The position numbers and the translations under genes were made by a program. From NCBI GenBank assembly GCA_001643675.2, contig LSRY02000012.1, positions 1,552,501 through 1,616,500 of the forward strand: DNA of 64,000 nucleotides. The letters are read 5' to 3'. The stretch comes from Monocercomonoides exilis (taxonomy: Eukaryota > Preaxostyla > Oxymonadida > Polymastigidae). The notes under the pieces were generated by a model. That model saw only the letters and a list, made by a program, of their open reading frames with translations. It ran no database searches and was not told the DNA's origin. This document shows, one piece after another, positions 57,901-64,000 of the stretch. The stretch's first letter is position 1. Every line of letters starts with the position of its first letter.

Positions 57901-60900
57901 GTGAGCTTCATCTTCAGAACTTTCTGTTTTCGTTTTCTTCATATTAATATTTTCATCAATTGTATTTGCAACTTCAGAAGATTTGTTTGAAGTTGAAATC
58001 GTTTCACAATTTGTTTGGCTTTCGTTTTGGCTTTCCTGTTGCTCTGATGATGCTTCTTTCTTCTCAGATGCCTCCTGGTTTGATTTATTAGTCAATTCTT
58101 TGTTGTTCTTTTCGCAAGTTTCAGTCTTTCCAGTGTTGAGCGCCTGTTCCTTTTGCTTCTGTTGCTGCAAATTCTCTGTAACATCCCACAAAAATGTATA
58201 AGCAGGTAAAAAGCATGACTGAAAAGTTGATGCGGTGAGTGGAGGTGATACGAGAATTATTGGTGCATCAGGGAATAAAGAATGTATTCTGCGAGGAAAT
58301 GCAAAAATGCGAGGACGAAGAATTTGCGTGTAATCTGAAAAGATGTGAGCATCTTTGATTATAATGGATGTGATGCTCGGAAGAACTAATTGTGAGGATG
58401 ACTTTGAAGAAAATGATGAAAGAGAAGAACGAGAGTTACTGTGGAAAGAAATATTTGAAAGAGTTTGTGTTGATGGCACTGATGGTGAAGGAGAAGGAGA
58501 AGGAGAAGGTGATGGCGAAGGTGATGGAGAAGGTGAAGGAGAGCAAATGGAAGAACTTGAACTGAAAGACTCATTCGCTTGAGGCTTTCGAACAGCAATT
58601 GGAATGTGCTCCAGAAATCGCTGAGATAAAAGCATCTCGGCAGATGCAGTGAGAGTAACACAGTTTATTGTTGCTGTGAGCTGCGATTCGCTCTGCTTCC
58701 ATGAAATGGGCTGTGTGCACAACTTGTAAATAGTATGTATCACGTAAAGGAATTCTTGTTGTTTCATTTCGCTCAAAAGGATTGCATTGAAGCATCGAAC
58801 ATGCAGAACTGAACGATTTTGTGATTCTGTAGAAGAAGAACAAGCAGAAGCAGAAGAAGTGGAATCTAATGATGATGTGTTGAATTGATCAGAAACATCA
58901 AATGAATAGCTTCCGGTCTGCCAAACATACACTGCCTGTGAATCACTCTCTTGTTGGTGTCTGTGCTGATGATGGCTGTGCTGTCTGCCTCCTAAGCGTT
59001 GAGCTGCAATAAACTGCTCGCTTTCAATGAAGGCACTTTGAGCACAGCATTCCAAAAGAAGCGCATGAGTAGTCAATCTTGACAATGGAATGAGTCTGTG
59101 TGGAGAAAGATGGAAGAACGATGGTAGAAAAAGAGCAGAATGCAAATTCTGAAGGAATCTGGCTTGAATTGCCTCGATAATCGGATCATTATATGGAGAA
59201 GAAGAAGATTCTGATTGAAAGATGACATTCGAATGATAGTTTTCTATCTTTGAATTGTTTGCATCGTTCGTTTCATCACCATAATTATTGGTGTAAATTG
59301 AATGGAGAGTTATCGGATTTTTAGTAAATGTTAAAAGTAGTTTTTCCTTTCTCGACTGAAACACGGAATTTGTACGAACAGGAGCGACTTGCACTTTCTG
59401 TTGCTCTTTTCGTTGAAGCGGAGATTTCATCAAAGCTACTCTTTTTGGCTCAGATGGTTGAAGAGGGTTTGAATATGGAGCAAGAGTGAATTCAGTGCAA
59501 GAGATTGGCGAAGAATCTGGGGGCTGAGAGACCACTTCAGGCGACGGGGATGATTCAAGGAGATGGAGTGAAGGATACTTTGCGGCAGACTGTTGTGCCT
59601 GTTTGGCGCTTGACTTCGCTTTGGCTTTTGCTTTAGCCTTTGCTTTTGACTTTGCTTTGGCTTTGCTTTTTGGCTTTGAACGCTCTTTTTCTGTTGAATT
59701 TGAAGAATTATTTTGATCAGTCTTATTTGAATCTTTTGATCTCTTTTCTTTGTATTTGCTTGGAATTGTGTCGCTGTAATCAGAATTGAATGAGACATCA
59801 GAAGAATACGAATCCGATTCGCTGTCGCTCTTTCCTTTTTGCTCATTTTTGAGACTCGACTTTTTGCTGTTTTTCAAATTTTCTTCTTCATCATCATTTT
59901 CATTTTGATCTTCGTCAATTGCATCGCTCTCATCTTCACCAACTTTTTCGTTGGCTGTTTTCTCATTTTCTGGAACCGTTGTTGCAAGCTGCTTTTCTCC
60001 TCCTTCAATAATTATCAAGTCGTCGTCTTCTTCCTGCGATTGTGATTTGTTTCGAGTGCTTCTGCTCCTCAACCTCAAAGCAATTCCGGTTTGATCCTTT
60101 TCTGCATTGCTTTCAATCGAATCCTCATTCTCCTCTTCTTGTTCATCTTCGCTATAAGACTCCTCAAATTGCTCAGAACTTTCTTCCTCTTTCTTCTTCC
60201 TTCCTTTACGAGTTGCAGGCGTCTTTGTGATCTTTTCTTTTTCACTCTGCATTTTTGTTCCATAAGTGTGCATCCTCGGGAAATCTGCCACTGGAGCCAC
60301 TGCTCTCTCAAACTCTCTCTTTCTGCTAAGTTTCGCGCCAGTTGACTTCATCAGGCTCTTCATGATGTCTCTCTGCGACGTCGAGTGTGATGTGTATGTG
60401 TGAAGCCTTCCTCGAAGCTTCGTTCTAAGTTTCTTTGTGCCTCTTCTGCCTCTCCGCTGTGACTTGTATTTGTATGGCTTCTTGTGGATGCGAGAGGAAG
60501 ATGGAGAAGATGAGGAGCTGTCTGATGATTCGTCCAAGAAGCCTCCACTTCCGCTTTCGTAATCTTCAAAGTCAGAATGCTCAGACAACGATGCAGAAGC
60601 GGCATCTTCATTTCCTGCTGACTCACCTTTATTCTCTTCTTCTGATTGTTTAACCCCTGATGCATCATTGCCTTCAGCAGCATCGCCCAATCCATCACTC
60701 TTTGATGGATGATCTGCTCTTAACTTCAATCTTTTCTTCACTGATTTTCCTGTTGATTCATTCACCTGCAATTCTCCTGAAAGGATTTCTGAACGATGCC
60801 TCTTTCGAGGGCGAATTGAGTCAGAAGCATCAGCATTGTCTTCAGTCTGATTGGTGTTGTCCATTTGCTCCTCATCTGCATTCTGTTGGGTTCGACTTTT

Positions 60901-63900
60901 GCTGCTTTGCAAAGAACGCTGTGAACGCCTTCTGTATTTCTGAGATTTACTTCCATTCTTCGATTGATCGTCGAAAGCAAATGAAGACAGGATTGAAGCA
61001 GACACGCTGTGCAGAGGAGGCTGAGATGGGCAAATGGAATGCGACATGGAGCGAAATGCATCGAGTGAAAGAACAGTGGAAGATGTTGGATCGGATAGAA
61101 TTCCATCAGGATTGGAAGAAGAAAACTGTGACAATTCTTCAGAAGCAGATGAAGGTGGAAGTCCAGACGCAGGCAGAGTATGAAACTGCTGCGTTGATCT
61201 GAAAGATGACAAGTCTGATGACAACAAATGAGAAATGGAGGGAGACGATGTTTGTGTGCGCATGTGAAGTGGAGTCTGTGCGAGTGAAGTGATGTCCGAA
61301 GTGATTGATTTGTGGAGAACAGATGGAGAATAAAGATGAGATGTTGACTGTCGGCCAGGTGCATCCAGCGACTGATGATATGCAGATGAGAAAAAGTTCG
61401 GAGGGACAAAAGGAATTGTGTTGCTAGTTGTGCCAAGCTGTTTGAGATGAAGCTGAAATGAGTCACTTGTCGAAGATGTTTGTTCGGAGTCTGTTTGAGA
61501 AAATGACTTCGAAGAAAGATCAGAAAGAGAAGGATTTTGATTTGCTAATCGATCATTCGATGTGTTTTCTTCGTCATCTGATGAAGGAAGAATTGCTGTA
61601 ACACGATCAGGCAAAGAATTTGATGTGTATGAAAATGGATTGGCTAATTGAGAGAATGTTGGAGTTGTTAAAGAAGACAGGGCTGAAGAGGAAGAAGAGG
61701 AAGAAGAAGAAGAAGATGATGATGATGAATCCGAAGAATAACTAAGTGGATTGTTTTCATCAGTCACATAATGAGAGATAAATGCAACAAGCGTCTCTGG
61801 GTGGCGATTCGACACGACTGGCGGGGGAGAAGACAGATCCAATGAAGTGGAATGCGCTTGCGGAGGTGAGAGTGAGTGGAATGCAGGCTTCGATTTGATT
61901 TGAAGTGGAGATTCAGCACTGCTTGAAGGGTACTTCTCAGATAGATAGTCTGGTGATGCAGAAGGAGAAGGAAGAGGAAAGAAGGAAGAGAATGTTCCAA
62001 GAGGCTGCAAAGACAGAGAATGAGATGCTGGATGAGGTGAAAAAGGCTGCGATGGCGTTGATAACAAAGACAGCTGCTGTGAAATGAAAGAATCCTCAGA
62101 ATCAGCCTTGTGCGATTGCTGGTCTGCTGAGCCAGGTAATTGTGATTCTCCTGCTTCATCTCCATTGTTCTGTTGTTCGTCTTTTCTGGTTACCTCAGAA
62201 TGTGAAGTGGACTGATCATTGCGTGTGTTAAACGATTCGCGTTCAGAATTGACTTGAAGTGTCTTTTCACTTGGTTCCCATTCAGAAATGGAAGAAGCAT
62301 CTGAAAATGAAATGGAAGGCGACTGGATTGAGTTCATCAACGTTGACAGTGTGGAGACTGGCCTGATGATGCGCTTTCCAAATGGATTGCGTGTTTTTGG
62401 TGTGTGCGACAAAAGTGAAATTGAAGAGTGGAATGAATTGGAAGGCGATTCAATTGCATGAATCGCTGAAACTTTCTGCTGAAGAGAATTTGAAATGGAA
62501 GGACGGATAAGTGAAGAGGAAGAAGAAGAAGAAGAAGAAGAAGATGCAAAATTCGTTGCAGATATCACGTTAAAGTTATTGTTTGAATGAGCAGTTGTTT
62601 GAATAGCTGATGGATCTCTTTCGGTTGGAAGCTGCTTTGCGGGCAGTTCTGTTGAAGATGCTTCGTTTGAAAGGGGAAATGCTTCAGGCAGCATTGAAGT
62701 CGTTGAAGATTGCGGATGCGGAACAAAAACAAAGCTTTCTTCTTTTGACTGTGTATCATTTAACTTTGCCACAGCGCCATTTTGTGGTGTGCTTATCTCA
62801 TTTGCATCGAGCTTTTTATCTTCTGCTTCCTTTTCTGAATTCAAAGGAGTCTGTTGGAGAAATTTTTTATCAGTATCAGAAAGCTCCGAGGCAAATGCAG
62901 AACTATTCAGCTCCATTTCCTGTTTCGGTGGCTGAATCGCTTCCTGGTGAATTAACGTGGCAATTGTGTCTGCATCTTTCATTGGCTGTGCTTCGAAATG
63001 GCTTAAAAACGATGTCATAAAAGAAACGCTCTGATTCTTTTTGAGCGAAGGCATTTCTTTGCTTTCGTTTTCTGTCTCCATTTCAGTATTTTGTTGCAGT
63101 TCAGTTTCTATACTTAAGTCGTGTGTTTTCATACTCTGAACAACTGTTTGAACAGTTGAGTCACTGGACTCTGCATCAGTTGAGGAAGATGAAAACACTT
63201 GTTTTTGAGCAACTTGCTTTGAACTTACATTCAGCCGCTGTTTGAGCAAATCGAAGTTTGTGTCCAGCATCGGGACACACACGTACAATGATTCGTTGGA
63301 AGATGATGCATCCTGAATGTGTTTGATGGTGAAAGGCACGTGATTGGTTGATGATGTGGAGAGTGTGGATATTGAAGAAGAAGACGATGAAGGTGTCAAT
63401 GAAAGAGAAGAAGAGGAAGGTGAAGTGAACGGAGACTGCCCATGAAAATGAGAATAGGATTGAGAATGCAATGAAGCACTCGCACGAAAAGAAGATGGTG
63501 TCATCAAAGAAGAAGAGGAAGAGGGAAATGAAGAGAGAGAATTTGAAGGTGAAGGTGAGAAAGCCAAAGAAGAACTTGGTGAAAAAGAAGACGATGATGC
63601 GATTTTGCTCAAATGAGGAATAACTTTTTGAGTAAAAGCTGAGTGAAGCCAAGCGCTTGTCACTCGACTCACAAGCGATGAATGGAAAAATGCTTGTTCT
63701 AACGTCACAAACCCAGTAATTTCCAAAGAAACATAACGAGAAGCAGAAGAAGCAGATGAAGATTGTTTAAATAAACAGTCTCGTGAGTGCTTTGGATTCA
63801 CATCATTTTGTTTATTTGGATCAAGATGCATATTTTGTGTGGAGGGTGTTACAACAACAGAGGCGGTTGCACAGAAATCAGGAAGAACGAACGATCGAGA

Positions 63901-64000
63901 AAACAGATTAACTGGGATGAGATATCCAATTTCGAAAGCATGGGATTCATCATCATTACTGTCAAACTGACCTTCACGGGAAATACTGACTGTTTCCCCC
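54928..64000 (-). CDS. Giant RecQ4-like protein with degraded helicase motifs (5'-partial)
   Basis: The frame is open from the TGA at 54928 to the right edge (the first internal ATG, at 63831, gives 2967 residues), so the gene continues beyond the window. Numbering is from that ATG. The first ~1500 residues are Ser-rich and acidic, with a basic patch, an acidic-hydrophobic DDDLIIIEGG (SUMO-binding-like) and a Lys-Ala repeat. From ~1600 the order matches RecQ4: WQTGSYSFD (1638-) at Walker A, FNAILLSEM at motif Ia, VTLTASAEML at Ib, KDAH (1826-1829) at DEAH, PIILVSPPLT at III, TAVIVSTQHQADQLSFFL at IV, MHSGKPLEQKREI, RAVVCTSVSA at V, and FFGMPKSIERVTDDINTAGE (~2150-2167) at VI. The Walker Lys, DEAH Glu and motif VI arginines are missing. 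A winged-helix-like stretch and a C-terminal region resembling the RECQL4 C-terminus follow. A non-enzymatic replication or repair scaffold is inferred. Confidence 0.62.
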   Translation of the reverse strand, partial: GETVSISREGQFDSNDDESHAFEIGYLIPVNLFSRSFVLPDFCATASVVVTPSTQNMHLDPNKQNDVNPKHSRDCLFKQSSSASSASRYVSLEITGFVTLEQAFFHSSLVSRVTSAWLHSAFTQKVIPHLSKIASSSSFSPSSSLAFSPSPSNSLSSFPSSSSSLMTPSSFRASASLHSQSYSHFHGQSPFTSPSSSSLSLTPSSSSSSISTLSTSSTNHVPFTIKHIQDASSSNESLYVCVPMLDTNFDLLKQRLNVSSKQVAQKQVFSSSSTDAESSDSTVQTVVQSMKTHDLSIETELQQNTEMETENESKEMPSLKKNQSVSFMTSFLSHFEAQPMKDADTIATLIHQEAIQPPKQEMELNSSAFASELSDTDKKFLQQTPLNSEKEAEDKKLDANEISTPQNGAVAKLNDTQSKEESFVFVPHPQSSTTSMLPEAFPLSNEASSTELPAKQLPTERDPSAIQTTAHSNNNFNVISATNFASSSSSSSSSSSLIRPSISNSLQQKVSAIHAIESPSNSFHSSISLLSHTPKTRNPFGKRIIRPVSTLSTLMNSIQSPSISFSDASSISEWEPSEKTLQVNSERESFNTRNDQSTSHSEVTRKDEQQNNGDEAGESQLPGSADQQSHKADSEDSFISQQLSLLSTPSQPFSPHPASHSLSLQPLGTFSSFFPLPSPSASPDYLSEKYPSSSAESPLQIKSKPAFHSLSPPQAHSTSLDLSSPPPVVSNRHPETLVAFISHYVTDENNPLSYSSDSSSSSSSSSSSSSSSALSSLTTPTFSQLANPFSYTSNSLPDRVTAILPSSDDEENTSNDRLANQNPSLSDLSSKSFSQTDSEQTSSTSDSFQLHLKQLGTTSNTIPFVPPNFFSSAYHQSLDAPGRQSTSHLYSPSVLHKSITSDITSLAQTPLHMRTQTSSPSISHLLSSDLSSFRSTQQFHTLPASGLPPSSASEELSQFSSSNPDGILSDPTSSTVLSLDAFRSMSHSICPSQPPLHSVSASILSSFAFDDQSKNGSKSQKYRRRSQRSLQSSKSRTQQNADEEQMDNTNQTEDNADASDSIRPRKRHRSEILSGELQVNESTGKSVKKRLKLRADHPSKSDGLGDAAEGNDASGVKQSEEENKGESAGNEDAASASLSEHSDFEDYESGSGGFLDESSDSSSSSPSSSRIHKKPYKYKSQRRGRRGTKKLRTKLRGRLHTYTSHSTSQRDIMKSLMKSTGAKLSRKREFERAVAPVADFPRMHTYGTKMQSEKEKITKTPATRKGRKKKEEESSEQFEESYSEDEQEEENEDSIESNAEKDQTGIALRLRSRSTRNKSQSQEEDDDLIIIEGGEKQLATTVPENEKTANEKVGEDESDAIDEDQNENDDEEENLKNSKKSSLKNEQKGKSDSESDSYSSDVSFNSDYSDTIPSKYKEKRSKDSNKTDQNNSSNSTEKERSKPKSKAKAKSKAKAKAKAKAKSSAKQAQQSAAKYPSLHLLESSPSPEVVSQPPDSSPISCTEFTLAPYSNPLQPSEPKRVALMKSPLQRKEQQKVQVAPVRTNSVFQSRKEKLLLTFTKNPITLHSIYTNNYGDETNDANNSKIENYHSNVIFQSESSSSPYNDPIIEAIQARFLQNLHSALFLPSFFHLSPHRLIPLSRLTTHALLLECCAQSAFIESEQFIAAQRLGGRQHSHHQHRHQQESDSQAVYVWQTGSYSFDVSDQFNTSSLDSTSSASACSSSTESQNRSVLHVRCFNAILLSEMKQQEFLYVIHTIYKLCTQPISWKQSESQLTATINCVTLTASAEMLLSQRFLEHIPIAVRKPQANESFSSSSSICSPSPSPSPSPSPSPSPSPSPSVPSTQTLSNISFHSNSRSSLSSFSSKSSSQLVLPSITSIIIKDAHIFSDYTQILRPRIFAFPRRIHSLFPDAPIILVSPPLTASTFQSCFLPAYTFLWDVTENLQQQKQKEQALNTGKTETCEKNNKELTNKSNQEASEKKEASSEQQESQNESQTNCETISTSNKSSEVANTIDENINMKKTKTESSEDEAHISSLSKTIVSQFFFPSIPVIRPEISIKMNTTKTESALLSLFAESKATFTAVIVSTQHQADQLSFFLSSSTVARPASSSAHNTEEGTVDISYSSSRTSSIAHAVTTISAYSMHSGKPLEQKREIKQLMMSELLQKQAANDKAKYQPKYRAVVCTSVSALSRAEAALIDEIVFFGMPKSIERVTDDINTAGEQVEWPCSKEFYEMCAEKAEKLESEKDISFQKDDTNNEKGEQEMIIDENETKSIVSTVSKQKKKLNVHFLFDGKDYLPLRNLHLSNVLTTAQISALMACLFDAERRRQQIRFIRQHAELSQEGNNSATDSNAIQLSMETQEISWCAFVGGEAAEPVTEADVSVSQANLATDLFIRKEMIEFILFLLQHPDSISIPPSWIILTQDPSSESQPTAMHLSIHSTSSSSQSSNAQIQNYLQPEPHCFPSAPPIIVPLSLIPIRCRVCFVRTAPSVLCTKYALVKIIIDTQPRTHERFTSVTGSGSDEGLFYVDVVEVALRCGVTGEEVVRQLSSLERVGEVKVDWESECDRYCIRILPLRAGVVCPELLDAESNIIDDSISKDDNSINSSSEEPLILRDISKETQNQKIISLNSSSTKKQNELMQLYQKGELISLLMDRSRKKLTTPRGLYDEIVLLLQNALNRFDRITTQRVDELHKLLKEIVHYSTFECGSNEMNIENPITTQFLKFVVAKYFSHFTDIEDPFKDILSKLPAFLKLDDIQTTSRRIEDKVEPATSLQMLNSESQMSNKQKKEQSVNILFSIVISNPRSLPLLHSDVKMSVAALESSFSSFQSAAISTTLLISPITIPFISVILAKIFVGVHPLPITTSMGSTSPPSGGVQQYSVHKLSNFGASTFSQHDPPALLSSFRHSYPYIPTQSVNSPFRWQIGKEWKTIKEFCDQIVNQSSSESSYQQKIQQIKSNRQSFNAIVRITEIMNQPSSQENCGAMVEYITLCQKISSIVFSRHPQWVGLWGRYKNVDFSVV
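58481..58543 (-). repeat. Coding repeat for a Ser-Pro tract
   Basis: Short units like GGAGAA and GGTGAT in tandem encode about ten SP dipeptides (residues ~1763-1784) inside the RecQ4-like protein, between the Ib-like and DAH-like motifs. It is a length-variable linker within the degenerate helicase lobe. Confidence 0.7.
59606..59676 (-). repeat. Coding repeat for a Lys-Ala/Lys-Ser tract
   Basis: GCTTTGGC/GCTTTTGC units in tandem encode alternating Lys-Ala(-Ser) residues, a linker-histone-like basic tail in the RecQ4-like protein. Nonspecific DNA binding is plausible; this is inferred from composition only. Confidence 0.6.

Noticed and set aside
1-64000. CRISPR array, bacterial operon signals or an integrated prokaryotic element
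   Set aside because: No regularly spaced direct repeats, no ribosome-binding-site-led gene trains and clear spliceosomal introns show the DNA is eukaryotic nuclear.

Overview
The window looks like nuclear DNA of a microbial eukaryote, most probably an oxymonad flagellate (Preaxostyla, Monocercomonoides-like). Five things point there. It is AT-rich with very long intronless exons next to genes carrying short GT-AG introns (51-90 nt). TAA, TAG and TGA all act as stops. Two huge parallel-beta-helix surface proteins are present, one with a degenerate kinase tail of a type I associate with oxymonads. One two-exon gene resembles a large family I recall from Monocercomonoides. Serine- and glutamate-rich low-complexity tracts run through most large proteins. 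The assignment rests on reading the sequence and on memory of families; no search was run.

Layout. 1-10154 (+) is a giant FANCM/Mph1-type helicase, possibly cut at the left edge. A 2.5 kb non-coding stretch follows, then a Ser-rich protein of unknown function (12705-14528, -) and a secreted/anchored beta-helix surface protein (15738-19835, -). 22371-23726 (+) is a two-exon lineage-family gene. 23.7-28.4 kb is a repeat island with an almost perfect 244-bp inverted repeat and two oppositely oriented ~450-bp terminal-inverted-repeat elements around a ~1 kb core. 28385-37378 (-) is a ~3000-residue beta-helix membrane protein with a pseudokinase tail.

The right half is gene-dense. It holds a five-exon calpain-7 with N-terminal MIT helices (39379-44423, -); a ~1900-residue protein with a possible ubiquitin-like N-terminus, a Skp1-like BTB fold and C-terminal leucine-rich repeats (44713-50482, -); a membrane RBR/IBR-type zinc-finger protein (50676-52145, +); a possible small spliced gene (52545-52881, +); a five-exon dUTPase (52803-53528, -); a four-exon Qc-SNARE (53597-54605, +); and a giant RecQ4-like protein running off the right edge (54928-64000, -) whose helicase motifs are recognisable but catalytically degraded.

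Two functional themes recur. One is genome maintenance: the FANCM-like helicase, the RecQ4-like protein and dUTPase. The other is membrane and ubiquitin biology: calpain-7/ESCRT, the SNARE, the RBR protein, the Skp1-LRR fusion and the surface beta-helix proteins. Clustering in a eukaryotic genome does not imply co-regulation, but two divergent gene pairs share very short intergenic spacers (193 and 68 bp).
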